A stretch of DNA of 64,000 nt, taken from Amphiplicatus sp046296195. Lineage in GTDB: Bacteria; Pseudomonadota; Alphaproteobacteria; Caulobacterales; Parvularculaceae. The stretch covers positions 62,001 through 126,000 of the forward strand of contig JBKBLR010000004.1 in the NCBI GenBank assembly GCA_046296195.1, read 5' to 3'. Of the stretch, positions 35,021 through 43,007 are shown one piece after another. Position 1 is the first letter of the stretch. Every line of letters starts with the position of its first letter. The notes beneath the pieces were generated by a model. The model ran no database searches, had not been told where the DNA came from, and saw only the letters and a program-made list of their open reading frames with translations. The position numbers were made by a program, and so were the translations under genes.

Positions 35021-35713
35021 GTGCGCACGCTCGGCCTCATCGGCGGCGTCAGTCCGGAATCGACGCTCCTTTATCTGCGTCATCTGAACGACGGGGTCCG
35101 CGCACGCCTCGGCGGCGAGCATTCTGCCGCCTTTCTGCTCGCCCATCTCGATTACGGCGTGATGATCGCGCATTACCGCGCGAGCGCGTGGCCGGCCTTC
35201 ACGGAGGAAGTCGTCAAGGCGGGCAAGGCGCTCGTGCGCGGCGGCGCCGAGGCGCTGATGATCACGTCGAACACGACGCATGTCGCCGCCGATGCGCTCG
35301 CCGCCGCGACGGGCGCGCCGGTGCTTCACCTCCTTGACGCGCTCGCCGCGGCGATGACGGCGAGGGGCGTCCGGCGCCCCTTGCTGCTCGGCACGCCGCC
35401 CGTGATGGCGGGGCCGTTTTACCGCACGGCGCTCGGGCGGCGTTTCGACGGCGAGATCCTGACGCCCGCCGCCGCCAATCAGCCGGCGATCGAGCGCATC
35501 ATCCTCGACGAGCTTTGCCGCGGCGCCGTGACGGAGGCTGCGCGCGCGCGCCTCAAGGCGATCATCAGCGCGGAAGGGCGCGCCGACGGCGTCATTCTCG
35601 GCTGCACGGAACTCCCGCTGATCCTGTCGCAGGCGGACCTTTCGATCCCCGTATTCGACACGACTGCGCTTCATGCGGCGGCCGGCGTCGAGTTTGCGCT
35701 CGGGGGCTGCTGA
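35021..35713 (+). CDS. Aspartate/glutamate racemase family protein with Ser in place of the first Cys
   Basis: A 230-residue cofactor-independent amino-acid racemase of the Asp/Glu superfamily, start GTG 35021. GLIGGVSPESTLLYLRHLN begins the fold. The first catalytic position, normally Cys, is Ser83 in MITSNTTHVAAD; the second is Cys195 in ILGCTELPLIL. E. coli YgeA has a Thr/Cys pair at the matching places (Thr83, Cys197 as I recall), so a non-Cys partner need not mean loss of activity. It lies between lemA (16 bases) and the M48 protease (3 bases), probably one operon. The physiological substrate is unknown. Confidence 0.88.
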   Translation: MRTLGLIGGVSPESTLLYLRHLNDGVRARLGGEHSAAFLLAHLDYGVMIAHYRASAWPAFTEEVVKAGKALVRGGAEALMITSNTTHVAADALAAATGAPVLHLLDALAAAMTARGVRRPLLLGTPPVMAGPFYRTALGRRFDGEILTPAAANQPAIERIILDELCRGAVTEAARARLKAIISAEGRADGVILGCTELPLILSQADLSIPVFDTTALHAAAGVEFALGGC

Positions 35714-35716
35714 GCC

Positions 35717-36682
35717 ATGGGCGCCTACGGCCTTCAGACGCACATCTGGAACAACAACCTGAAATCGGTCCTGCTGCTCGCCGGATTTCCGCTGCTCCTC
35801 CTCGTGCTCATGTACGGGCTCTGCGTCGGCTATGTCGGCCTCGCTTACGAAATCGGCTCGGTCGAGGAAGGCCTCCTGCTCGCGCGCGACCAGCTTCTGC
35901 GCATCTGGCCGTTCGCCTTTCTCGGCGCCGGCGTCTGGTTCACGATCGCGTGGATGGCCCATCAGGCGCTCATCAACATGTCGACGGGCGCCAAGCCCGT
36001 GACGCGCGCCGAAGCGCCGGAGCTCTACAACCTCCTTGAAAATCTCTGCATCTCTCGCGGCGTGACGATGCCGAAACTTTCGATCATTGAAACGCCGGCG
36101 ATGAACGCCTTTGCAAGCGGCATCAGCGACAAGACTTACGCGATCACGCTGACGCGCGGCCTCATCAACCATCTCAACAAGAGCGAGATCGAGGCGGTGA
36201 TGGCGCATGAGCTGACGCACATCCGCAACCGCGACGTCAGACTGCTCATCATCGCGGTCATCTTCGTCGGCATTTTTTCATTCTTCGGCGAGATTGTCTT
36301 CCGCAACACCTTTCGCACCGGCGTGCGCGTCGGCGGCCACTCTTCGGGCCGAAAGGGCGACAGCCGCGGCGGCGGGATATTGATCCTCATCGCGCTGGCG
36401 CTCATTCTCATCGCCTATCTCCTTGCGATCGTCATCCGCTTCGCGCTGTCGCAGAAGCGGGAATATCTCGCCGACGCCGGCGCAGTCGATCTCACCCGCA
36501 ATCCGGATGCGATGATTTCGGCGCTCCAGAAGATTTCGGGCAAATCGCAGCTCGACGCCCCAGCCGAGGTGCGTCAGATGATGCTCGACAACAAATCCGA
36601 TTTCGCCGGCCTCTTCGCGACGCATCCCTCGATTGAAAAGCGCATCGCGGCGCTTAAGGCCTATGCCGGCGGTCAATCGTAA
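35717..36682 (+). CDS. htpX: M48 family zinc metalloprotease, HtpX-like
   Basis: Integral-membrane protease of 321 residues thought to degrade misfolded membrane proteins. Two helices at the N terminus (LLLAGFPLLLLVLMYGLCVG; FAFLGAGVWFTIAWMAH) precede the cytosolic active site HELTH at 164-168. Two further helices (about 175-190 and 215-235) precede the third zinc ligand region REYLADAGAVDLTRNP, and ATHPSIEKRIAAL ends it. It is third in the lemA-racemase-protease row and overlaps the convergent dctM tail to tail by 10 bases. Confidence 0.92.
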   Translation: MGAYGLQTHIWNNNLKSVLLLAGFPLLLLVLMYGLCVGYVGLAYEIGSVEEGLLLARDQLLRIWPFAFLGAGVWFTIAWMAHQALINMSTGAKPVTRAEAPELYNLLENLCISRGVTMPKLSIIETPAMNAFASGISDKTYAITLTRGLINHLNKSEIEAVMAHELTHIRNRDVRLLIIAVIFVGIFSFFGEIVFRNTFRTGVRVGGHSSGRKGDSRGGGILILIALALILIAYLLAIVIRFALSQKREYLADAGAVDLTRNPDAMISALQKISGKSQLDAPAEVRQMMLDNKSDFAGLFATHPSIEKRIAALKAYAGGQS

Positions 36683-38280
36683 AGAACGCCCGGCAGCCAG
36701 GTCGCGAGCGAGGGCGCGAGCGCAAGGAGCGCCAGCGCCAGCAGCTGGATCGCGATGAACGGAACGGCGCCCCGGTAGATGTCGATCGTCCGAACCTCCT
36801 TCGGCGCGACGCCGCGCAGGTAGAAGAGCGCAAAGCCGAAGGGCGGGGTCAGGAACGAGGTCTGCAGGTTCACCGCCATCATCACACCGAGCCAGATCGG
36901 ATCAACGCCCATCTTTAAAAGCGCCGGCGCGACAAGCGGCACGACGACGAGCGTGATCTCGATGAAGTCGAGGAAGAAGCCGAGGACGAACATGATGACC
37001 ATGACGCCGACCATCGCCCCGACGACGCCCCCCGGCAGCGCGTCGAGGGCGCGGTGGACGGCGTCATCCCCGCCGAGACCGCGGAAGACAAGCGAGAACA
37101 TCGCCGCGCCGATGAGGATCGTGAACACCATCGTCGTCACGCGCGCTGTCTGATCGGCGATGGCGCCGAGCGCTTTCGCTTTTACAAGATGCGCGCCGCT
37201 GACGACGATCCCCCATGGCAGCACGAGGCAGAGCGCGGCGGCGGCGATCATCGCAAGCTCCTCGAATGCGCTCGCATTGGTGCGCCCGACGCGGAGATCA
37301 ACGAAAGCGGTGAGCGACAGGAGCGCCACAATCGCAAAGGCCGAGGCGGCGACCGCGCTGCGGCCCGCGAGCAGGCTTTTTTTCGGCGCGGCGCGAGCGC
37401 CGGCGATGAGCAGCGCGCCGACCGCGCCGACGCTCGCCGCTTCGGTCGGAGTCGCAACGCCCGCGAGGATCGAGCCGAGGACGGCGAGGATCAGAAGGAG
37501 CGGGGCCGGGAGCGCCTTCAGCGCCGCGCGCCAGACTTCCGACCGGCGGCCAAGCTCGCTTGCGGGGATCGCGGGGGCGCGCTTTCCATCGAGGAGCGCG
37601 ACGAGCGCCTGATAGCCGAGATAGAGCCCGACGAGCATCAGACCCGGAATGAGCGCGCCGGCGAAAAGATCGCCGACCGAGATCGCCTTCGGCGCGAAAA
37701 CGCCCGATTCAAGCTGCGCCTTCTGATAGGCGTTGGAGATGACGTCGCCGAGGAGAATGAGCACGATCGACGGCGGAATGATCTGCCCGAGCGTGCCGGC
37801 GGCCGCGATCGAGCCTGCGGCGAAAGCGGGGTCATAGCCGCGCTTCAGCATCGTCGGCAGGCTGAGTAGACCCATGGTGACGACGGTCGCTCCGACGATG
37901 CCGGTCGAGGCGGCGAGGAGCGCGCCGACGATCGTCACCGACAGGCCGAGCCCGCCGCGCAGCGACCCGAAGAGCTTCGCCATCGAGTCGAGTAGGTCCT
38001 CGGCGATGCGGGCCTTTTCAAGGATCACGCCCATCAGCACGAACATCGGGATGGCGATCAGCGTCTGGTTGGTGATCGCGCCGAAGATGCGCTGCGGAAA
38101 AGGGCGCAAATAGCCGATGTCGAAGACGCCCATGGAGAGGCCGAGAAGCGCGAAGACGAGCGCGGTTCCCGCAAGGCTGAACGCGACCGGGTAGCCGGCC
38201 AGAATGAGAACGCAGAGCGTCGCAATCATCGCGACGTCGAGCCAGGGCGCCGCGGCGCAAAGGCAGAAGCCTTCGATCAT
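36673..38280 (-). CDS. dctM: TRAP transporter large permease (DctM type), extended form
   Basis: Large membrane subunit of a TRAP transporter, importing an organic acid with Na+. ATG 38280 overlaps the dctQ stop (ATGA). The family core is visible: FALLGLSMGVFDIGYL, AIPMFVLMGVILEKA, GTLGQIIPPSIVLILLG and the C-terminal LQTSFLTPPFGFALFYLRGV. At 535 residues it exceeds the usual roughly 430; the extra length is a middle segment (about 290-400) with added helices. Together with the enlarged DctQ this indicates a TRAP subfamily with more helices. Confidence 0.9.
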   Translation of the reverse strand: MIEGFCLCAAAPWLDVAMIATLCVLILAGYPVAFSLAGTALVFALLGLSMGVFDIGYLRPFPQRIFGAITNQTLIAIPMFVLMGVILEKARIAEDLLDSMAKLFGSLRGGLGLSVTIVGALLAASTGIVGATVVTMGLLSLPTMLKRGYDPAFAAGSIAAAGTLGQIIPPSIVLILLGDVISNAYQKAQLESGVFAPKAISVGDLFAGALIPGLMLVGLYLGYQALVALLDGKRAPAIPASELGRRSEVWRAALKALPAPLLLILAVLGSILAGVATPTEAASVGAVGALLIAGARAAPKKSLLAGRSAVAASAFAIVALLSLTAFVDLRVGRTNASAFEELAMIAAAALCLVLPWGIVVSGAHLVKAKALGAIADQTARVTTMVFTILIGAAMFSLVFRGLGGDDAVHRALDALPGGVVGAMVGVMVIMFVLGFFLDFIEITLVVVPLVAPALLKMGVDPIWLGVMMAVNLQTSFLTPPFGFALFYLRGVAPKEVRTIDIYRGAVPFIAIQLLALALLALAPSLATWLPGVLYD

Positions 38281-39062
38281 GCAGGATCGCCCCGCTTCAG
38301 GATCGCCGCCGCGCGGCTCGCGAGGACGAGCCCCGCGAGCGCGAGAAGGGCGAGGTAGATCGGGATCAGGGTCTTCAGGAGATAAACGCCCCTGATCCCC
38401 GACTGCTCTACCGAACCTTCGCGCACCGCCCAGGAATTGGCGACGTAAGGCGCGGCGGCCCACAGTCCGACGAAGCAGAAGGGAAGAAGAAAGAGATAGG
38501 TTCCGGCGAGATCGACGAGCGCTTTTTTCCGCGGGCTCGCATCGCGATAGAAAATGTCGACGCGAACATGGTCGTCGGTGAGGAGCGCATAGCCGCCGGC
38601 GAGCATGAAAACGGCGCCATGAAGATAGGTGACGCTTTCCTGCACGGCGATGAAATTCATGCCGAAGACGTAACGCAGAATGACGGTTGAAAACTGGATC
38701 GCCGCCATCGCGAGCACGAGCACGATCGACAGGCGTCCAACAGCGCGCACGAACGCCTCTATCGGCGGCGTCAGCCGCGCAAGAAGGGCCGCGGCGCCGC
38801 CGGCGGCGTAAGCAGCGGCGGCGATCAGCGCCACGCAGAGCGCCGCTGTCGTGACGAGGCCGGCTGACAGCGGCGGGGGACCGATGTCGGCGGCGAGATG
38901 CGCGAGGAGGCGCGACCCGGCGACGATGAGGGCAACGAGGCCGACGAACATGGTCGTCGAGCGCACGCGCCCGCCTGCGAGCGCGGCGAGCGGCAGCATC
39001 GTCAGCGGGAAGAGGAGCCCCGCCGCCGCCCACATCAGGATATCGCCGGCACCCGCCTGCAT
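38277..39062 (-). CDS. dctQ: TRAP transporter small permease (DctQ type) with extra N-terminal helices
   Basis: Small membrane subunit of 261 residues, where about 160-190 is usual. The DctQ part lies at about 100-255: LSIVLVLAMAAIQFSTVILR, YVFGMNFIAVQESVTYLHG, DDHVRVDIFYRDASPRKKAL and KTLIPIYLALLALAGLVLA. Before it, residues 1-95 form about three additional hydrophobic helices. The gene lies between dctP (3 bases) and dctM (overlap). Confidence 0.88.
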   Translation of the reverse strand: MQAGAGDILMWAAAGLLFPLTMLPLAALAGGRVRSTTMFVGLVALIVAGSRLLAHLAADIGPPPLSAGLVTTAALCVALIAAAAYAAGGAAALLARLTPPIEAFVRAVGRLSIVLVLAMAAIQFSTVILRYVFGMNFIAVQESVTYLHGAVFMLAGGYALLTDDHVRVDIFYRDASPRKKALVDLAGTYLFLLPFCFVGLWAAAPYVANSWAVREGSVEQSGIRGVYLLKTLIPIYLALLALAGLVLASRAAAILKRGDPA

Positions 39063-39065
39063 GGC

Positions 39066-40193
39066 CTAGAGCGAGAACACGGCGCGGCGCGCGGCGAGGA
39101 AGGCTTCATCCGAGATGCGGCTCCATTCCTTCATGCGGCCCAGCTCCGCCCGGTAACTTTCAAAAACGCGGCGCGTGATGTCGTCGCTCGCTGCGGCTTC
39201 CTCGAGGGCGTTCTTCGACTCGCGCGCGATCGCGGCGAGCACATCGGCGGGAAACTGCCTCAGATCGACGCCGTGCTCCTTGACGAGCTGTTCGAGCGCG
39301 ACGCCGTTGTAATGCGTGAATTCGGCGAGGCAGAGATAGTTCGCGCGATGGCAGGCGCTGGCGATGATCGACTGTTCCTGCAGCGTCAGGCTCTTCCAAA
39401 GATCGAGATTGATCCCGGCCGCGCATTGCGCGCCGGGCTCCTGGAAGCCGGGCCAGTAATAATATTTCGCCTCGCGATAGAATCCGAAGGCGAGGTCGTT
39501 CCACGGCCCCACCCATTCGGCGCCGTCGATCAGGCCTGATTGCAGCCCCGCAAAGATCTCCCCGCCGGGAATCGTCACCGGCGAGGCGCCGAGCCGGCGC
39601 AGCACCTCCCCGCCGAGGCCCGGCATCCTGATTTTGAGCCCGTTGAGATCGTTGAGCGAATTGATCGGCTTCTTGAACCAGCCGCCGAGCTGATGGCCGG
39701 TGTTCGCCGCCGTGAAGGGCTTGATGTTGAACTTCGCCGATAACTCGTCCCAGAGCGCCTGGCCGCCGCCGAATTCGAGCCAGCCGATGATTTCGGACGC
39801 GGTCATCCCGAACGGCACGGCGGTGAAGAAAGGATAGGCTTTCGACTTGCCGGCCCAGTAATATTCCGCGCCGTGATAAAGATCGGCCGAGCCGTTCGAC
39901 ACGGCGTCGAAGCTGTCGAAGGCGCCGACGAGCTCGCCGGCGGAAAAGATTCGCACCCGGATCGCGCCGCCCGACATTTCGGTGATGAATCGCCCGACGC
40001 GTTCGGCGGCGGCGCCGAGGCCCGGAAAATCCTTCGGCCAGGTCGTCACCATGCGCAATTCGCGCTCGCGAACGCCGCCGGAGGCCGACGGCAATCCTTC
40101 CGGCGTCGCGCAATCGCAGCCGGCGGCGAGGCCCGCCGCGCCCGCCGCAAGGAGATTTCGTCGATTGATCAAGGCGCTCCGCCCGTCCGTCAT
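39066..40193 (-). CDS. dctP: TRAP transporter substrate-binding protein (DctP type), Tat lipoprotein-like
   Basis: Periplasmic solute receptor of 375 residues. The N terminus NRRNLLAAGAAGLAAGCDC combines a twin-arginine motif with a lipobox-like Cys. The mature part follows the DctP7/TakP-like pattern: AAERVGRFITEMSGGAIRVR, LYHGAEYYWAGKSKAYPFFT, LNDLNGLKIRMPGLGGEVL (Arg expected to bind the ligand carboxylate) and GAEWVGPWNDLAFGFYREAK. This subtype often binds 2-oxo or other monocarboxylates. It is the first gene of the operon dctPQM. Confidence 0.9.
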   Translation of the reverse strand: MTDGRSALINRRNLLAAGAAGLAAGCDCATPEGLPSASGGVRERELRMVTTWPKDFPGLGAAAERVGRFITEMSGGAIRVRIFSAGELVGAFDSFDAVSNGSADLYHGAEYYWAGKSKAYPFFTAVPFGMTASEIIGWLEFGGGQALWDELSAKFNIKPFTAANTGHQLGGWFKKPINSLNDLNGLKIRMPGLGGEVLRRLGASPVTIPGGEIFAGLQSGLIDGAEWVGPWNDLAFGFYREAKYYYWPGFQEPGAQCAAGINLDLWKSLTLQEQSIIASACHRANYLCLAEFTHYNGVALEQLVKEHGVDLRQFPADVLAAIARESKNALEEAAASDDITRRVFESYRAELGRMKEWSRISDEAFLAARRAVFSL

Positions 40194-40234
40194 TTGGGGG
40201 CGGAGAATGGCCTGCGCCGCCGTGATTGAAAAGG

Positions 40235-40984
40235 CTAGCCGGGCAGACGCGACCAGCCTTCAGGGGTCAGCCGTTCAAGCGGCGCGTAGCTGCGCTTGTA
40301 ATCCATCTTCGGCGAGCCATCGACCCAATACCCAAGATAGACGTAAGGAAGGCCAAGATCGCGCGCGAGCGCGATATGGTCGATGATCATGTAGGCGCCG
40401 AGGCTGCGCGCCTCCTCCTCGGGCTCGAAGAATGAATAGACCATGGAGAGGCCGTCGGCGAGCCGGTCGGTAAGCGCGCAGGCGAGCAAGGCCTCGCGGC
40501 CCGTCCCGTCGCGGCGGCGATATTCGATCATCGCGGTGTCGACAGCGGTCTCCTCGACCATCGAGGCGTAATCGAGCGCCGTCATCTCCGCCATGCCGCC
40601 GTCGGGATGGCGGGCGTCGAGATAGCCGCGGAGAACCGAGAACTGCTCGGATGTCGCTTTCGCCGGGCGGATATGACGGGAAAGATCGGCGTTCTTCCGC
40701 AGCGTGCGCCGGCGGGCGCGCGTCAGCTCGAATTCGTTGACGATGATGCGCACGGGCGCGCAGGCCGAGCAGGAATCGCAGGCCGGGCGATAGATGATGT
40801 TCTGCGACCGCCGGAAGCCGCGCCGCGACAGGAGCGAGTTGAGCGCCGGCGCCTGCGGGCCGCCGAGATAGGCGAAGACTTTCCGCTCCACCCGCCCGTC
40901 GAGATAAGGGCAGGGGGAGGGCGCCGTGATGTAATACTCTCCTCCTTCGAGGCCGAGCTGGCGGGTGATGTCTTCTTTGCGCAT
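40235..40984 (-). CDS. bpt: Aspartate/glutamate leucyltransferase (bacterial N-end rule)
   Basis: Transfers Leu from Leu-tRNA to N-terminal Asp or Glu of proteins, marking them for ClpS/ClpAP. The 249 residues start at ATG 40984. The family patterns are SPCPYLDGRVERKVFAYL, the Cys cluster PACDSCSACAPVRI with RARRRTLRKNADL, and the GNAT-like C-terminal GAYMIIDHIALARDLGLPYV and GSPKMDYKRSYAPLERL. It is monocistronic, 41 bases upstream of and facing the same way as dctP's neighbour region, with no operon partner. Confidence 0.95.
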   Translation of the reverse strand: MRKEDITRQLGLEGGEYYITAPSPCPYLDGRVERKVFAYLGGPQAPALNSLLSRRGFRRSQNIIYRPACDSCSACAPVRIIVNEFELTRARRRTLRKNADLSRHIRPAKATSEQFSVLRGYLDARHPDGGMAEMTALDYASMVEETAVDTAMIEYRRRDGTGREALLACALTDRLADGLSMVYSFFEPEEEARSLGAYMIIDHIALARDLGLPYVYLGYWVDGSPKMDYKRSYAPLERLTPEGWSRLPG

Positions 40985-41150
40985 CAAACCATCCTTGCGC
41001 GCGAATCTTAGCGGCCGCTTACCGGAGCGGCAACCGGAGATAAATTGCGGCGGCGGGGCGCCTGTCGGGCTGCGCCTTTCTCCCTCTCCTGATTGATGCT
41101 AGGGCGCGCTGGTCGGCGCGCAGCCTCGCGCCTCTTGCGGAACAGCGCGG

Positions 41151-41651
41151 ATGACCGATCCCTACCGGCCCCTGAAAGACGCCTTCGGGCGATTTGCGAC
41201 CGGCGTCGCCATTGCGGCCTGCGCCAATCCGCGCGGCGGCTATACGGCGATCACGATCAACTCCTTCACCTCGGTGTCGCTGGCGCCGCCTTTGGTTTTA
41301 TGGTGCCTCGAGAACAAGGCGTCGACCTTCGCCGATTTCATCGGCGCGTCGTCCTACGCCGTCAGCGTCCTGAACGCCGGACAGCAGCAGGTCTCCGAAC
41401 GCTTCGCGCGGCACGAGCCCGAACCGTTGAAGGCCCATGAATATGAACTCTGGCTTACCGGCGCGCCGGTGCTCGCCGAGCGTCTGGCCGGTTTCGACTG
41501 CCGGGTCGTCGATCGCCACCGCTCGGGCGATCATGTCATCCTCGTCGGCGAAGTGATGCAATTCGCCTCCGGCGATGGCGCGCCGCTGATGTATTTCGCC
41601 AGCCGCTACGCCAAAGGTCCGTCCACGGACGGGCGCGGGGGCGCGCAATGA
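41151..41651 (+). CDS. Flavin reductase family protein
   Basis: An FMN-binding split-barrel protein of 166 residues, probably an NAD(P)H:flavin reductase that feeds reduced flavin to an oxygenase or reduces a substrate itself. Motifs are LKDAFGRFATGVAIAAC, YTAITINSFTSVSLAPPLVL (flavin phosphate region), FAVSVL-like SYAVSVLNAGQQQVSERFA and VILVGEVMQFASGDGAPLMYF. Its stop overlaps the ATG of the next dehydrogenase gene (ATGA). A partner monooxygenase is not visible nearby. Confidence 0.88.
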   Translation: MTDPYRPLKDAFGRFATGVAIAACANPRGGYTAITINSFTSVSLAPPLVLWCLENKASTFADFIGASSYAVSVLNAGQQQVSERFARHEPEPLKAHEYELWLTGAPVLAERLAGFDCRVVDRHRSGDHVILVGEVMQFASGDGAPLMYFASRYAKGPSTDGRGGAQ

Positions 41652-42517
41652 ATGTTTCCTTCCTCGGGCTCGGGGTCATGGGCGCGCCGATGGCGGGCCA
41701 CCTCGCCGTGCGCGGGTTCGACCTGATGGTCTGGAACCGCACGGCGGCGAAGATGGAAAGCTTCGCGCGTCAGCACGGCGCCGCCCTTGCGCCGTCGCCT
41801 GCAGCCGCCGCGGCGGGGGCTGACGCCGTCATCACCTGCCTCGGCGATGATCCCGATATCGAGGCGGTGCTCAGCGAGGTTCTGCCGGCGGTCAAGACGG
41901 GCGCGCTCGTCATCGACCATTCGACGTCGAGCCCCGATCTCGCCCGCCGGCTCGCGGCGGCGTTCGCCGGCAGGGGCGCGGCTTTCATCGACGCGCCGGT
42001 CTCGGGCGGCGAGGCCGGGGCGAAGGCGGGCAAGCTCTCCGTCATGTGCGGCGGCGAGACGGCGGCGGTCGATCGCGCGCGTCCCGTTGTCGAGCCTTAC
42101 GCGGCCCGCATCGTCCACATCGGGCCCTCGGGCCACGGCCAGCTTGCCAAGGCCGTCAACCAGATCTGCATCGCCGGGCTCCTTCAGGGCCTTGCCGAAG
42201 GCGTCCATTTCGCGGCGGCGTCGGGTCTCGACATCGACCGCGTGCTTGAGGCGGTTTCGGGCGGGGCCGCCCGCTCCTGGCAGATGGAAAACCGGGGCAA
42301 GACCATGGCGGAGGGGTCTTTCGACTTCGGCTTCGCCGTCGACTGGATGCGCAAGGACCTCAGGATTGCGCTCGCTGAGGCGCGCCGGAATGGGGCGCAA
42401 CTGCCGGTGACGGCTCTCGTCGATCAGTTTTATGCGGAAATTCAGGCGATGGGCGGGGGCCGGCAGGATACCTCGGCCCTCATCCGGCGGCTCAAGGCGC
42501 CGGGGACCGGTCGTTAA
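41648..42517 (+). CDS. NAD(P)-dependent beta-hydroxyacid dehydrogenase (3-hydroxyisobutyrate dehydrogenase family)
   Basis: A 289-residue enzyme: Rossmann motif FLGLGVMGAPMAGHLA, then VITCLGDDPDIEAVL. The substrate signature IDAPVSGGEAGAKAGKL and the catalytic Lys in GQLAKAVNQICIAG follow, with DFGFAVDWMRKDLRIALAEA near the end. This is the 3-hydroxyisobutyrate/tartronate semialdehyde/glyoxylate reductase family; the substrate is not determined. Being coupled to a flavin reductase is uncommon. Confidence 0.9.
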   Translation: MNVSFLGLGVMGAPMAGHLAVRGFDLMVWNRTAAKMESFARQHGAALAPSPAAAAAGADAVITCLGDDPDIEAVLSEVLPAVKTGALVIDHSTSSPDLARRLAAAFAGRGAAFIDAPVSGGEAGAKAGKLSVMCGGETAAVDRARPVVEPYAARIVHIGPSGHGQLAKAVNQICIAGLLQGLAEGVHFAAASGLDIDRVLEAVSGGAARSWQMENRGKTMAEGSFDFGFAVDWMRKDLRIALAEARRNGAQLPVTALVDQFYAEIQAMGGGRQDTSALIRRLKAPGTGR

Positions 42518-42667
42518 AAAATCTTACCGTCCTGTCAGATCCGACTCGACACACGATGTTTCGAATTGTAATTATATAACTTATCGAGGCGCTGGGGGCG
42601 ACGCGCTTCGGGGGTGGAGGCCGGGCTCACGCCGGTCTCCGGGTGGATAAAAAGGGCGCAAACACAC

Positions 42668-42850
42668 ATGGTATCGATCGCTGCGACGGTCGGCTTGGTG
42701 AGCCTTGGGCTTCTCCTCGTCGCTGTCATCGGTCTGCTTCGCCAGCTTGGGGCGAGCGAGGCGGCCAAAGGTCTTCTATACCTTACTGGCGCCGTTTTCC
42801 TGATCGTGATCGCGTCAACCTATGTGCCTGCGTTGATTACAGGGCTCTAG
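42668..42850 (+). CDS. Small two-helix membrane protein (60 residues), unknown
   Basis: A 60-residue protein starting at ATG 42668: helix 1 SIAATVGLVSLGLLLVAVIG, a short polar loop RQLGASEAAKG, then helix 2 LLYLTGAVFLIVIASTYVPA. Two hydrophobic helices and almost nothing else. It stands alone between an upstream AT-rich stretch (42558-42585, very unlike the surrounding GC content and a likely promoter region) and a perfect 16-bp terminator 34 bases after the stop. Such separate, well-terminated transcription favours a real gene. An in-frame ATG at 42614 would add 18 residues, but these look unrelated to the helices. I do not recognise the family. Confidence 0.7.
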   Translation: MVSIAATVGLVSLGLLLVAVIGLLRQLGASEAAKGLLYLTGAVFLIVIASTYVPALITGL

Positions 42851-42883
42851 GGGCGGTCGCGGGAGGAAAGACGGGCGGACTTC

Positions 42884-42920
42884 AAAACGCCGCGGATGGA
42901 AATCCATCCGCGGCGTTTTT
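42884..42920 (+). terminator. Strong intrinsic terminator
   Basis: AAAACGCCGCGGATGG, loop AAAT and CCATCCGCGGCGTTTT form a perfect 16-bp stem (42884-42919), continuing into five T on the plus strand. It ends the transcript of the 60-residue membrane protein before the acyl-CoA dehydrogenase gene. The A-run on the left also makes it a possible terminator for reverse transcription. Confidence 0.93.
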
Positions 42921-43007
42921 GCACTGCGCGATTGCGTTGCCTGCTGGAGGGCCGCTCGGGGATAATCCCGCTCAACGACAGCCAATCCCAGACTCATGGA
43001 GGCCCTG

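Noticed and set aside
38281..39033. N-terminal extension of the DctM frame across dctQ
   Set aside because: The extension lies in another frame over dctQ and is Arg-rich noise; the ATG at 38280 overlapping the dctQ stop gives the conserved start.
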